Assembly: GCA_009777535.1 (NCBI GenBank)
Contig: WRLP01000003.1
Location: forward strand, 1-64,000
DNA length: 64,000 nt
From: Treponema sp.
GTDB lineage: Bacteria > Spirochaetota > Spirochaetia > Treponematales > Breznakiellaceae
Direction of reading: 5' to 3'
Positions 1-7,910 of the stretch are shown in pieces. The notes under the pieces are model-generated. The model was not told the DNA's origin. It did no database searches and was given only the letters and a program-made list of their open reading frames with translations. Made by a program: the position numbers and the translations under genes. The first letter of the stretch is position 1. Every line of letters starts with the position of its first letter.

Positions 1-1
1 T

Positions 2-298
2 ACGGCGGTGTTTCTGATTCTTTTAGGTCTTACAGCGGTCGCCATTGTAATTTTGCAGACCTTTGTCGGCATCGTTATGGTCATCGCCATGCTCACCCTA
101 CCGGCCGGCTGTGCCGGAGTTTTTTCCAAAAGCCTCGGCCGCATGATGCTGGCAAGCTGTGTTTTCTGCGCATTTTTTTCAATGGCCGGGCTCGCCGCCG
201 GATGGTTTTTTGACCTGCCCGTGGGCGCCGTAACAGTCATCATCGCCGGCATTGTTTTCCTGGGCTTTTCAATTTTCAAGGCATTACGAAAAAAATAA
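2..298 (+). CDS. ABC-3 family metal permease, C-terminal part
   Basis: The reading frame is open to the left edge of the window, so this is the C-terminal end (about 98 residues) of a membrane protein. It is strongly hydrophobic, with about three transmembrane segments. The segment with 'QTFVGIVMVIAMLTLPAGCA' resembles the last helices of ZnuB/TroC/TroD-type permeases, where 'G..LV.ALL..PAATA' lies in the core of the permease. Such proteins form the channel of zinc, manganese or iron ABC importers. The protein ends in a lysine-rich cytoplasmic tail (KALRKK). The family is inferred from this short stretch alone, and the metal cannot be told. A GTG at position 8 is not taken as the start because the frame continues upstream. 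Confidence 0.6.
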   Translation, partial: TAVFLILLGLTAVAIVILQTFVGIVMVIAMLTLPAGCAGVFSKSLGRMMLASCVFCAFFSMAGLAAGWFFDLPVGAVTVIIAGIVFLGFSIFKALRKK

Positions 299-351
299 AA
301 GCCCCATTAAAGCACCACACATCTGCGCGCCATTAATAGGGCGGAGGATGT

Positions 352-699
352 ATGAAAAAGATTTTTGTTTTTGCGCTGTTTGCGCTTGTCCTGCTGGGCT
401 GCGCTGCCCTTGGTTCCATCAGAGAAAACAGGGCAATTACCGACGGCGTTTATGAAGGAACAGGCAGGGGTTACCGAGGCCTGATTCAGGTGCAGGTTCT
501 TGTAGAGGGAGGCGTCATTGCCGGCATCGAAATTATTTCTTCGGACGAAGACCCGTCTGTCGGCGGCGCGGCCATGGAAGATCTGCTCGATCTTGTCCTG
601 GAATACAATACCGTGAATGTCGATGTTATTTCCGGTGCCACCGAATCGAGCAAGGGCTTTCTCGATGCAGTCGAAAATGCTATATTAAGGAATGAGTGA
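352..699 (+). CDS. FMN-binding domain lipoprotein
   Basis: A 115-residue protein preceded by the Shine-Dalgarno sequence GGAGG. The N-terminus is a lipoprotein signal with a lipobox ending at Cys17 (VLLGC), so the protein should be anchored to a membrane on the periplasmic side. The rest is a single FMN-binding domain of the RnfG/NqrC type: it starts 'DGVYEGTGRGYRG' and ends with SGATESS at residues 94-100, the motif whose threonine carries covalently bound FMN in RnfG and NqrC. A short stand-alone domain of this kind usually acts as a small electron carrier or redox partner. Its stop codon overlaps the start of the HIT gene, so the two are co-translated. The redox partner is not visible here. 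Confidence 0.8.
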   Translation: MKKIFVFALFALVLLGCAALGSIRENRAITDGVYEGTGRGYRGLIQVQVLVEGGVIAGIEIISSDEDPSVGGAAMEDLLDLVLEYNTVNVDVISGATESSKGFLDAVENAILRNE

Positions 700-1036
700 C
701 TGTATTTTTTGCAAAATTATCGCCGGTGAAATTCCTGCCAAAAAGCTCTGCGAAGATGATGAGATGATTGCTTTTCACGATATAAACCCCGTAGCTCCCG
801 TGCATTTTCTTGTCATTCCGAAAAAGCACATCAAAAACCTGCTGGAACTGGAAGCTGATGATACGCCGCTTGTTGGCCGGCTTTTTAATAAGGCCCGGGA
901 ACTATTAAAAGAGCAGGGCTGCGAAGAAAACGGAGGCCGCTTTGTCATCAATGCAAAAAAACACGGCCTGCAAACCGTGGATCATCTGCATATCCATGTA
1001 ATGGGCGGCCGTCCAATGGGCTGGCCCCCGGGCTGA
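692..1036 (+). CDS. hinT: HIT family nucleotide-binding protein
   Basis: A 114-residue member of the histidine triad superfamily. The signature His98-x-His100-x-His102 is followed by MGGRPMGWPPG at the C-terminus, the typical HinT ending. The N-terminus CIFCKIIAGEIPA carries Cys4 and Cys7, which bind zinc in many bacterial HIT proteins. HinT enzymes are dimeric purine nucleoside phosphoramidases that hydrolyse AMP-N and aminoacyl-adenylate bonds in the cytoplasm. Length and motif spacing are complete. The ATG overlaps the end of the FMN-binding lipoprotein gene, and the glycosyltransferase gene follows 4 bases after its stop, so the three probably share a transcript. Confidence 0.93.
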   Translation: MSDCIFCKIIAGEIPAKKLCEDDEMIAFHDINPVAPVHFLVIPKKHIKNLLELEADDTPLVGRLFNKARELLKEQGCEENGGRFVINAKKHGLQTVDHLHIHVMGGRPMGWPPG

Positions 1037-1040
1037 TGTC

Positions 1041-2450
1041 TTGAAAATTGCACTGGTTCACTATCACCTTAGGCGCGGCGGGGTTACTTCGGTAATAATG
1101 AATCAGGCGCGCGCCCTGACCGGGGCGGGTGTGGAACTGCTTATTATTGCCGGCGAGGCTGCCGATACTGTCTTTCCTTTTGCCCTGGTGGAAGGTCTTG
1201 ATTATGACCCGCCGGGCGCCGTTTATTCGCACGCCGAAAGAGAGGAGCGCGCGCGGCAGCTTTCGCAGGGCATTCTACGCGCCATGGACGAACGCTGGGG
1301 AGGGCCGGCAGATGTCGTTCATGTGCACAACCCCCTTATTCAAAAAAATTCCCTGCTGCTTCCGGCGCTTGAAGTTTTGGGCGGCAGCGGCGTAAGGCTT
1401 CTTTTGCAGAACCACGATCTTGCCGAAGATTATAGGCCGGACGTTTACAATGCCGGTATTGAGTATCCCCAAAACTGCCATTACGCGGTGATTAATTCCA
1501 GGGATTACAATTATCTGCTGCGTGCCGGTCTTAAAAGCGACGGATTGCACCTAATACCCAATGAAGTGGCCGCCCAAACTTCAAGCGCCGGACTGGAGCG
1601 AAGCCGTTATCTGTATCCGGTGCGGGCTATTAGGCGCAAGAACATAGGCGAGGCGCTTCTGCTCTCGCTTTTTATTCCCAAGAACTGCACGGTTGCAGTT
1701 ACCCTGCCGGCCTCTGACAGGGACAATAAAAGATATTCCCGCTGGACGGAGTTTGCCCGTTCCCTGAATGCGCCCGTCGAATTCGGCGCCGGAATTAATT
1801 CCAGCCTGGCCGATCTTTTTGGCAGCACGGTATGCGCCATAAGCACGTCGATAAAAGAGGGGTTTGGCTTTTCCTTTCTTGAACCGTGGACAGCCGGCTG
1901 CGCTCTTGCCGGGCGGCGCATTGATTATGTATGCTCGGACTTTGAGCAGGCAGGCGTTCATTTTGACAGATTGTATTCAAGCCTTAATATACCTAAAAAA
2001 TATATTACAGCAGGCGATCCGCGCGAAAAAATGGAAGATGCCATACGGCGGATTTATGAATCGTTCTCACTGGCGGCGCCGGAACATGTTATGCGAACTC
2101 TGAAGGACGATCTGGACGGAAGTGAAAACATCGACTTTGGCCGCCTGGATGAAGAAATGCAGGAATCCGTTATACGGACGTTATGCGAAGATGCACAGGC
2201 AAAACGGCGCATTGCCGAGATGAATCCAATGCTGGAAAAGCTGGGCGAAAAGCAGAATGCCGATCTTGTCGAAGCCAACAGAGGAATAATTCAAAAATAT
2301 TACGGCAGGGAACAGATAACGGAAAAGCTGCTAAAAATGTACACATCTGTTATGGGCAAATCTGTCCGTCATAAAATCTCAAAATTGGCCCTTCTCGATC
2401 TGTACCTTGACCCGCGCCGCCTGTACCTTGTTGGAATAAGCGATGGATAG
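1041..2450 (+). CDS. GT4-like glycosyltransferase
   Basis: A 469-residue protein starting at TTG, 4 bases after the HIT gene stop. The N-terminus (MKIALVHYHLRRGGVTSVI) is the usual beta strand and glycine turn of GT-B glycosyltransferases. The second half has the retaining GT4 pattern: RRKN near residues 198-201 and the E-x7-E motif at Glu273 and Glu281 (KEGFGFSFLEPWTAG), which binds the nucleotide-sugar donor. It is predicted to transfer a sugar in the cytoplasm to a lipid or polysaccharide precursor; donor and acceptor are unknown. About 130 C-terminal residues beyond the GT-B core are not recognised. It overlaps the next gene by 8 bases, a sign of translational coupling. The ribosome-binding site is weak, so the exact start is less certain. 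Confidence 0.8.
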   Translation: MKIALVHYHLRRGGVTSVIMNQARALTGAGVELLIIAGEAADTVFPFALVEGLDYDPPGAVYSHAEREERARQLSQGILRAMDERWGGPADVVHVHNPLIQKNSLLLPALEVLGGSGVRLLLQNHDLAEDYRPDVYNAGIEYPQNCHYAVINSRDYNYLLRAGLKSDGLHLIPNEVAAQTSSAGLERSRYLYPVRAIRRKNIGEALLLSLFIPKNCTVAVTLPASDRDNKRYSRWTEFARSLNAPVEFGAGINSSLADLFGSTVCAISTSIKEGFGFSFLEPWTAGCALAGRRIDYVCSDFEQAGVHFDRLYSSLNIPKKYITAGDPREKMEDAIRRIYESFSLAAPEHVMRTLKDDLDGSENIDFGRLDEEMQESVIRTLCEDAQAKRRIAEMNPMLEKLGEKQNADLVEANRGIIQKYYGREQITEKLLKMYTSVMGKSVRHKISKLALLDLYLDPRRLYLVGISDG

Positions 2451-3333
2451 GGCGGAGCGCGGGCGGCTTGTCGGCCTTATAAAAAATTCTTCGCCTCCGC
2501 TTCTTCCCCAGCCGCCGCGCCTGCCGCCAGAATGGGAAAGGCCGAAGTTTTCACGGCCGCTTACGGGTATTAAGGCCGTGCTTTTCGATGTATACGGAAC
2601 CCTGTTCTGTTCCGCCGCCGGCGACATTGGTTCAACAGTTAAAGCGGCCTGTGAAAACGCCGCGCTGGAAGCCCTTGCACGGGAATACGGTCTTACAGGA
2701 AAAGAGATGACCTTGTATTTTCGTGAGCAGGCCGCCTTAATTCACGGCTCCATGCCTGTACAGTACCCTGAAATCCGCGCCGAGGAAATATGGACTGACT
2801 TTTTGCGGCGGCGGGAGATGGCGGGCGGGGCTCTCTGCGGCGAAAAAGGCAGGGAGCTTGCCCTGCGCTTTGAGCTTGCGGTAAATCCCGTTTATCCCAT
2901 GCCCGGAGCGCTGGAAGCCATTTCCACCCTGCGGGATGCAGGCGTTGTTTTGGGCATCATCTCCAATGCGCAATTTTATACACCTCTGCTCTTTGAGGCG
3001 TTTTTTAATGCGCCGCCGAAAAAACTGGGCTTTTCGGAGAGCCTCATCATCTATTCGTTTGAAATGGGCGAGGCAAAACCGTCGCCGCGGCTTTTCGAGA
3101 CTGCCGCCAGCCGCCTTGAAGAGCTTGACATAAAAGCGGCGGAATGTGCCTTTGCGGGGAATGATATGCTTTCGGACATATACGGCGCCGTGAATGCAGG
3201 ATTTAAGGGCGTCCTTTTCGCCGGAGACAGCCGCTCCCTCAGGCTTAGGGAAGGCGATAAAAGGCTGAAAAATCATCAACCTTCCCTGATAATACAAAAC
3301 CTGATAGATCTGAAATTGAAGCTGGGGCTGTAA
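2443..3333 (+). CDS. HAD superfamily hydrolase
   Basis: A 296-residue haloacid dehalogenase-fold protein. Motif I is VLFDVYGTL with nucleophile Asp49 after an unusual proline-rich 40-residue N-terminal extension. Motif II is the ISNAQF region, motif III the lysine in GEAKPSPRLF, and motif IV AGNDMLSDIYGA. The DxYGT form of motif I is seen in haloacid-dehalogenase-like and phosphatase members, so the substrate is probably a small phosphorylated metabolite. The ATG lies within the end of the glycosyltransferase gene; this coupling suggests a role in the same glycan or sugar pathway, but that is inference. Confidence 0.82.
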   Translation: MDRAERGRLVGLIKNSSPPLLPQPPRLPPEWERPKFSRPLTGIKAVLFDVYGTLFCSAAGDIGSTVKAACENAALEALAREYGLTGKEMTLYFREQAALIHGSMPVQYPEIRAEEIWTDFLRRREMAGGALCGEKGRELALRFELAVNPVYPMPGALEAISTLRDAGVVLGIISNAQFYTPLLFEAFFNAPPKKLGFSESLIIYSFEMGEAKPSPRLFETAASRLEELDIKAAECAFAGNDMLSDIYGAVNAGFKGVLFAGDSRSLRLREGDKRLKNHQPSLIIQNLIDLKLKLGL

Positions 3334-3369
3334 AAAACCGATATTATTGATATGTTTACAGGCGGAATA

Positions 3370-3591
3370 ATGAGTCTGCTGATACAAGTTATCACATCAT
3401 GGCAGGTAATCGCCATTACCGTGGGGTTGATTATGTATATGACCCTTGTTTTCTATGTGGCGCGCATATACCACCGTCCGAGGTCATCTTCGAGAACAAA
3501 AATAAGAAGGAGAAAATCGCCGGCTTCAGTAATTTCTGAAGATGCAGACTCCCTGGAACCCGACGTAGACGATCTGGGACTGGGAGACTAG
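3370..3591 (+). CDS. small membrane protein, function unknown
   Basis: A protein of about 73 residues, taken from ATG 3370, which has AGGCGG 5 bases upstream; an in-frame ATG at 3352 would add six residues. One transmembrane helix lies near residues 7-29, followed by an arginine/lysine-rich stretch (SSSRTKIRRRKS) and an acidic tail (EDADSLEPDVDDLGLGD). The positive charge after the helix places the tail in the cytoplasm. I do not recognise a family. It lies between the HAD hydrolase gene and the flagellar operon on the same strand. It could be a small flagella-linked or envelope protein, but nothing in the sequence settles this. Confidence 0.6.
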   Translation: MSLLIQVITSWQVIAITVGLIMYMTLVFYVARIYHRPRSSSRTKIRRRKSPASVISEDADSLEPDVDDLGLGD

Positions 3592-3612
3592 GGGAAAGGG
3601 AAAAGGTAAAAG
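3592..3612 (+). repeat. purine-tract dispersed repeat, short copy
   Basis: A run of GGGGAAAGGGAAAAGGTAAAAG directly after a stop codon. The same word family (GGGAAAAGG, GGTAAAAG) recurs at 27007-27165 and 55321-55386. No hairpin is visible here. Confidence 0.5.
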
Positions 3613-3620
3613 AAACATAT

Positions 3621-3673
3621 ATACTTAGTATGTATTATATGATAGTATAATAAAGCGATTTGGGAGATTCATC
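3621..3673 (+). promoter_or_regulatory. possible promoter upstream of the flagellar operon
   Basis: A perfect TATAAT at 3645-3650 lies in an AT-rich stretch 24 bases before the flbB start, and a GGGAG ribosome site lies at 3662-3666. No good -35 box is seen at the matching distance, and there is no sigma-28 type element. The flagellar operon could start here or be read through from upstream. Confidence 0.35.
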
Positions 3674-4288
3674 ATGATAGGAAAAGCAATCATTCTCTTT
3701 CTGCTCGTCCTGGTTTTGGTCTTTGGCGGCATTGTATGGTTCGATTTTCTTAATGTTATTGACGCAAAAACAATCCTGGCGCCAATTTACCGGTTTATTC
3801 CATTTATAGGCGGAGAAGGACGCAGTCAGCCCAGAACTGTTTCTCCGGAATTCATCAACCTTGATGCAGAAAGGCTTGCGGTGCGGCTTGAAGCCATGGA
3901 ATTGCGAAGTATGGAAATGGATACATTTCAGCGTGATTTGGATTCCCGTTTCGGCGAAATTGAGCAAATGGCCCAGGAACTTGAAGATCGCCAAAAATCT
4001 CTTGATGAACGGGAAAATTCACTCAGAGCCCAGGCTTTAGATGCCGAAAATAAGGACAGAAATGTCGATCAGAACGCCAGGTATCTGAACGGAATGCCGC
4101 CGGAACGGGCGGTGGGCATTATTGCCGCCATGGATGACCAGGACGCTATCGACGTTATCCGGAAGACCGAGGAAATTGCCAGCGCAGAAGGGAGAACATC
4201 AATTGTCTCCTACTGGTTTTCCCTGATGGATCCGACAAGGGCAGCTGAATTACAGCGAAAAATGGCCGGAAGGCCGCCCGGTTTTTAG
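3674..4288 (+). CDS. flbB: FlbB-like flagellar collar protein
   Basis: A 204-residue protein with one N-terminal transmembrane helix (residues 5-25), a coiled coil rich in Glu, Arg and Gln (about 65-130), and a C-terminal domain (NGMPPERAVGIIAAMDDQDAIDVIRKTEE) like the MgtE N-terminal fold. This architecture and its place directly before fliK, flgD and flgE match spirochaete FlbB. In Borrelia, FlbB helps form the periplasmic collar around the flagellar motor, a spirochaete-specific structure that recruits stators. It is the first gene of the flagellar block here, whereas in Borrelia the same block is preceded by fliF-fliJ genes, which are absent. Assignment rests on architecture and gene order. 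Confidence 0.78.
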   Translation: MIGKAIILFLLVLVLVFGGIVWFDFLNVIDAKTILAPIYRFIPFIGGEGRSQPRTVSPEFINLDAERLAVRLEAMELRSMEMDTFQRDLDSRFGEIEQMAQELEDRQKSLDERENSLRAQALDAENKDRNVDQNARYLNGMPPERAVGIIAAMDDQDAIDVIRKTEEIASAEGRTSIVSYWFSLMDPTRAAELQRKMAGRPPGF

Positions 4289-4342
4289 ATCCAGGGATAA
4301 TTCATCGAAACCTCCGGAGCATCCATTGTTTTAGGAGGTTAG

Positions 4343-5755
4343 GTGGTGTTTACCTTATCCACCTGTACAGATCCGTCGCAGCTTGTCACGCTTCTTCCGG
4401 TATCATCAGCAAACCCAGGACAAATTACCGAAATCTTAAATGATGACGGAACCGGCGGATTTGCGAAACTTCTTGACCAAATGCTGAATGAAGGGCAGCC
4501 GGCAGCAGAGATTGCTGAAGATGTTGTTGAAAATGAAGATGCCGCCGCGGCCGGTAAAAATCCCCTGCCCGTAAAAATCGAAGGAAAAAAATCAGAAAAT
4601 TCCGTAAAAACTGATATTGTTGCAGATAACGGCAGCCGGAAACCTGAAAATAAAGTACCTGCGTACGAGGCTTCGGAGGAAGATTACATTGCTGTTTTAA
4701 GCGCCGAAATGTTTTTGAGCCTTCCGGATGAACAAATTATTCAGAATTCAGACGGCATTGCGGAAGAAGAATTTCTTGATGTAGATGCCGCAGCTTCTGT
4801 TTTTGAAAATGAATACATTGGTGCCGCCAGCTTTGACGCACTGCCTGTTTCGGCGGCGGAATCTTTTGACGAGGCTGCCGGCTTTGAAGAATTTTCCGAA
4901 AAGACCGCCCTTCACGCCGTGACGGAGCAAAAGCCGCTCTGGGAAGAATCCGCAGCTAAAATAAGTTTAGATAAACCTGCGAATGATGCCGCTCTTGCGC
5001 CTGTTTGGCCGGAAACCGCAAACCTTAGAAATGAAGAGCTCGCCGGCGCCGGTAAGAAAATCCCCGAAAAAGAGGGCAAAAGCCGCCTTGATGATGTTCG
5101 CCGCCGAGACCGGCTTTCGGTCGATGTGCGGGATTTCCGTTCCGGCCAAACAGGCGCGGAAAACAAATTCCTGGCCAATTCCAGTGTCCGCCAGGGCGGC
5201 GAAAATATCCGTGAAATAACCCTGGAACTAAGGCTGCCCCATCAGGGGCAAAATACAGCCCAGACAGAAACCCTCTGGGAAGCCAAGGCGAACAGGGCGG
5301 GAGTCGCTTTCGACGATTTGCTTGCCAGGGAGCTTCACCAGAACTTTAACGGCGATATTGTCCGCCATGCTTCGATGGCGCTGCGTGACGGGGGACAGAG
5401 CACAATACGGCTTGCCCTTAAACCGGAAGCCCTGGGAAATGTAAAGATACGCCTGGAAATGACCGAAAACAAGATTACGGGGCATATTGTTGTCGAAACC
5501 GAAGATGCTCTGAATGCTTTCAGGCGGGAAATTCAGTCCCTGGAGCAGGCTTTCAGGGATTCTGGTTTCGATAATGCAGATTTGAACCTGTCTCTTGCCG
5601 CAGACGGCAGGGAAGCGGAGCAGGCCTGGCAGGAGCCGGGAGACTTTGCATCAAGGGCTGCAGCATTAAGCTACGAGGCAGCGTTTGAACAGGTAACCCC
5701 GGCAGAGACCGCCTTTTATGGGCGTGAGTTAAGTTCGATTAACGTACTGGCATAG
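4343..5755 (+). CDS. fliK: flagellar hook-length control protein FliK
   Basis: A 470-residue protein starting at GTG (4343 or 4346) after a strong AGGAGG. The first 300 residues are acidic and of low conservation, as expected for the exported ruler part of FliK. The C-terminal domain at about 340-430 (STIRLALKPEALGNVKIRLE..ITGHIVVET) is the Flg_hook domain, which triggers the substrate switch of the flagellar export gate from hook to filament parts. The LxPexLGxVxV-like pattern is clear. It lies between flbB and flgD (9 bases to flgD), the normal spirochaete order. The fast-evolving N-terminal half would escape ordinary similarity searches. Confidence 0.87.
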   Translation: MVFTLSTCTDPSQLVTLLPVSSANPGQITEILNDDGTGGFAKLLDQMLNEGQPAAEIAEDVVENEDAAAAGKNPLPVKIEGKKSENSVKTDIVADNGSRKPENKVPAYEASEEDYIAVLSAEMFLSLPDEQIIQNSDGIAEEEFLDVDAAASVFENEYIGAASFDALPVSAAESFDEAAGFEEFSEKTALHAVTEQKPLWEESAAKISLDKPANDAALAPVWPETANLRNEELAGAGKKIPEKEGKSRLDDVRRRDRLSVDVRDFRSGQTGAENKFLANSSVRQGGENIREITLELRLPHQGQNTAQTETLWEAKANRAGVAFDDLLARELHQNFNGDIVRHASMALRDGGQSTIRLALKPEALGNVKIRLEMTENKITGHIVVETEDALNAFRREIQSLEQAFRDSGFDNADLNLSLAADGREAEQAWQEPGDFASRAAALSYEAAFEQVTPAETAFYGRELSSINVLA

Positions 5756-5763
5756 GAGAGATT

Positions 5764-6204
5764 ATGGAAGTATTTAGACCAACCATGAGCGCGGAAGAAA
5801 GGGTACAGCTTGACCAGTTCGTTCATGATTTTAACAGGGACTTAAATCCGACGCGCCAACCCTCACAAAACCTTGGGAAAGATGATTTTCTTAAAATCCT
5901 GATCACCCAGTTGTCTTACCAGGATCCAATGGCGCCCATGGAAGACAAGGAATTTATCGCGCAGATGGCGCAGTTTTCCACGCTGGAGCAGATGACCAGC
6001 ATGGCCAAGGACTTTGCCAAACTTACTTCGATGATTACAGGAAGCGAGGCAACCTCGGCGCTTGGAAAAAACGTGGAACTGGCTGAAGGGGAGCGCACGA
6101 TTCAGGGATCGGTTCAGGCAGTATCAAGGGGAGAGGTTCCCCAGGTACTGGTAAACGGCAGCTACTACGACTGGGATCAGGTAGTGAAGGTATTTTCAGA
6201 GTAA
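5764..6204 (+). CDS. flgD: hook-capping protein FlgD, short spirochaete form
   Basis: A 146-residue FlgD. The conserved N-terminal domain is intact: GKDDFLKILITQLSYQDPMA followed by MEDKEFIAQMAQFSTLEQM near residues 40-77. FlgD caps the growing hook and directs addition of FlgE subunits. Enterobacterial FlgD is near 230 residues and carries extra Ig-like and tudor-like domains; these are missing, which is normal for spirochaetes, so this is not a truncation. The start ATG has AGGAGA 6 bases upstream, and fliK ends 9 bases before it. flgE follows after a 45-base gap with its own strong ribosome site. Confidence 0.92.
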   Translation: MEVFRPTMSAEERVQLDQFVHDFNRDLNPTRQPSQNLGKDDFLKILITQLSYQDPMAPMEDKEFIAQMAQFSTLEQMTSMAKDFAKLTSMITGSEATSALGKNVELAEGERTIQGSVQAVSRGEVPQVLVNGSYYDWDQVVKVFSE

Positions 6205-6249
6205 CTATGGCGTTATGCGCTTTACAAGAGATATAAGGAGAGCTTTTTT

Positions 6250-7650
6250 ATGATGCGATCATTGTTTTCGGGTGTTTCCGGACTTCAGAATCATCAGACC
6301 AGAATGGATGTTATCGGCAATAACATTGCCAACATCAACACCACCGGCTTTAAACGCAACCGGGTTAATTTTCAGGATATTCTTTACCAGCAGTTGGCCG
6401 GCGCTGCCCGTCCGACGGAAGACCTGGGCGGCGTAAACCCCAAGGAAGTCGGTCTTGGAATGTCGATTGCCTCGATTGACACGATTCACATTCAGGGCAG
6501 TTTGCAGACCACTGGTGTACAGACCGACCTTGCCATTTCGGGAACTGGCTTTTTCATTCTCGATGACATGGGCAAGCAGCTGTATACAAGGGACGGCGCA
6601 TTCTCACTCGATCAGGAAGGCGTAATGGTTAACCCCGCCAATGGCATGAGGGTGCAGGGCTGGATGGCCCAGGAAATCGAGGGCTTTAACATACTGGATA
6701 TTTCCCGTCCTGTAGAGCAGATGGTTATTCCGGTGGGCGGCAAGGATCCGGCAAAAGCCACCACTGCGGTAAACTTTGCCTGTAACCTGGACAAGAGAAT
6801 CCCCGAATTGCCGGAGAATCCCACGGGTGATCAGATACTCAGATCAACCTGGTCTACTACACTCGATCTGTACGATTCGTTCGGCGACAAGCATATTTTG
6901 CAGGTAGAGTTCACAAGGGTGCCTGGCACCGTGAATAGCTGGAATACCTCTGTAAGCGTAGACCCCCAGAATGAAATTCCCACAAATGCGACAATTGGTT
7001 TCGGCGAGGAAGCGCCGGCTGTCGGCGGCCCCACAACCTTTATCGTGAACTTTTCAAATAACGGAACCCTGCTTTCTGCCGAAGACGGGGCAGGCAATAT
7101 TTCCGGCGCATCCGGCCAGGTTCAGATGTTTGTCGCATACGATGTGCAGACGGCTACCCCGGAGGAAGACGGCACTCTTGTAAGGCAGGAGTTTGTTCTT
7201 AACCTTGGCACGGTCGGCGGTTTTACCAATTCGATAACCCAGTATGCGGAAGCAAGCTCTACCAAAATGGTCGAGCAGGACGGCCGTACCATGGGTTACC
7301 TTGAAAACTTCAAAATTGATTCATCGGGAATTATTACCGGGATATATTCCAACGGCAGCACAAGAACGCTTGCCCAGGTGGCAATGGCCAGTTTCCCAAA
7401 TCAGGGAGGCCTTGAAAAAACCGGCGACAATACTTTCAGAATGTCGAATAACTCAGGCCTGGCCAATATCGGCCCGTCCGGAATCGCCGGAAAGGGCAAG
7501 ATAATCGCCGGAACCCTGGAAATGTCCAATGTGGATATGGCCGATCAGTTTGTTGACATGATTGTTACTCAGCGCGGTTTCCAGGCCAATTCCAGGACCA
7601 TACAAACAGCGGATCAGCTTTTACAGGAATTGCTGACCCTCAAGAGATAA
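6250..7650 (+). CDS. flgE: flagellar hook protein FlgE
   Basis: A 466-residue hook subunit. The N-terminus ([20 protein letters not shown], then [12 protein letters not shown]) and C-terminus ([39 protein letters not shown]) are the paired helices that form the hook core. With the first Met as residue 1, Lys165 and Cys178 followed by Asn179 fall exactly where Treponema denticola FlgE forms the lysinoalanine cross-link between neighbouring subunits; Cys178 is the only cysteine in the protein. The hook should therefore be covalently polymerised, as needed for periplasmic flagella. A 13-bp palindrome GGTGCCTGGCACC lies inside the gene at 6918-6930, the same word that brackets the 15-kb cassette. 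Start chosen after AAGGAGAG; Met1 or Met2 cannot be told apart. Confidence 0.96.
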   Translation: MMRSLFSGVSGLQNHQTRMDVIGNNIANINTTGFKRNRVNFQDILYQQLAGAARPTEDLGGVNPKEVGLGMSIASIDTIHIQGSLQTTGVQTDLAISGTGFFILDDMGKQLYTRDGAFSLDQEGVMVNPANGMRVQGWMAQEIEGFNILDISRPVEQMVIPVGGKDPAKATTAVNFACNLDKRIPELPENPTGDQILRSTWSTTLDLYDSFGDKHILQVEFTRVPGTVNSWNTSVSVDPQNEIPTNATIGFGEEAPAVGGPTTFIVNFSNNGTLLSAEDGAGNISGASGQVQMFVAYDVQTATPEEDGTLVRQEFVLNLGTVGGFTNSITQYAEASSTKMVEQDGRTMGYLENFKIDSSGIITGIYSNGSTRTLAQVAMASFPNQGGLEKTGDNTFRMSNNSGLANIGPSGIAGKGKIIAGTLEMSNVDMADQFVDMIVTQRGFQANSRTIQTADQLLQELLTLKR

Positions 7651-7652
7651 AG

Positions 7653-7704
7653 GAGAATTAGGGAATAGGGATTAGGGTAAGTCTCCAGTCCCCAATCCCT
7701 GCAC
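7653..7704 (+). repeat. AGGGAATAGGG/AGTCCCCAATCCCT repeat inside the flagellar operon
   Basis: The 58-base gap between flgE and flbD holds a G-rich half (GGGAATAGGGATTAGGG) and a C-rich half (TCTCCAGTCCCCAATCCCT) that can pair with each other. The C-rich half matches words inside the linker of the permease-ATPase gene at 27118-27160. It looks like an inserted repeat; the operon otherwise has short spacers. Confidence 0.6.
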
Positions 7705-7708
7705 AGTT

Positions 7709-7906
7709 ATGATAAAAGTTACGCGATTGAACGGGACGCAGTATTTTTTAAATCCTCATCAAATTGAGTATATCGAAATAAACCCCGACACAACCCTTGC
7801 GATGCAATCAGGGAAAAACTATATTGTTCGGGAAAGTGTGGATGATGTGCTGGAAAAAATTAAAGAGTACCGCCGGCGATTAAGCCCGCTAGTAGTCCAG
7901 GAGTGA
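7709..7906 (+). CDS. flbD: flagellar FlbD family protein
   Basis: A 65-residue protein (MIKVTRLNGTQYFLNPHQIEYIEINPDTTLAMQSGKNYIVRES) with the full length and pattern of the FlbD family, found in the flagellar operons of spirochaetes and Gram-positive bacteria, nearly always between flgE and motA as here. Its function is not settled; related swarming-motility proteins are regulatory. The start lacks a strong Shine-Dalgarno sequence because the upstream spacer has been replaced by a repeat; this may lower its translation relative to its neighbours. motA starts 4 bases after its stop. Confidence 0.9.
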   Translation: MIKVTRLNGTQYFLNPHQIEYIEINPDTTLAMQSGKNYIVRESVDDVLEKIKEYRRRLSPLVVQE

Positions 7907-7910
7907 ATAT

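Noticed and set aside
301-345. Possible riboswitch before the FMN-binding lipoprotein.
   Set aside because: The gap is only about 50 bases; the weak GCCC..GGGC pairing does not match any riboswitch I know.
5764-6204. FlgD looked truncated at 146 residues.
   Set aside because: Spirochaete FlgD proteins are naturally short; the conserved domain is intact and the downstream frame has no missing part.
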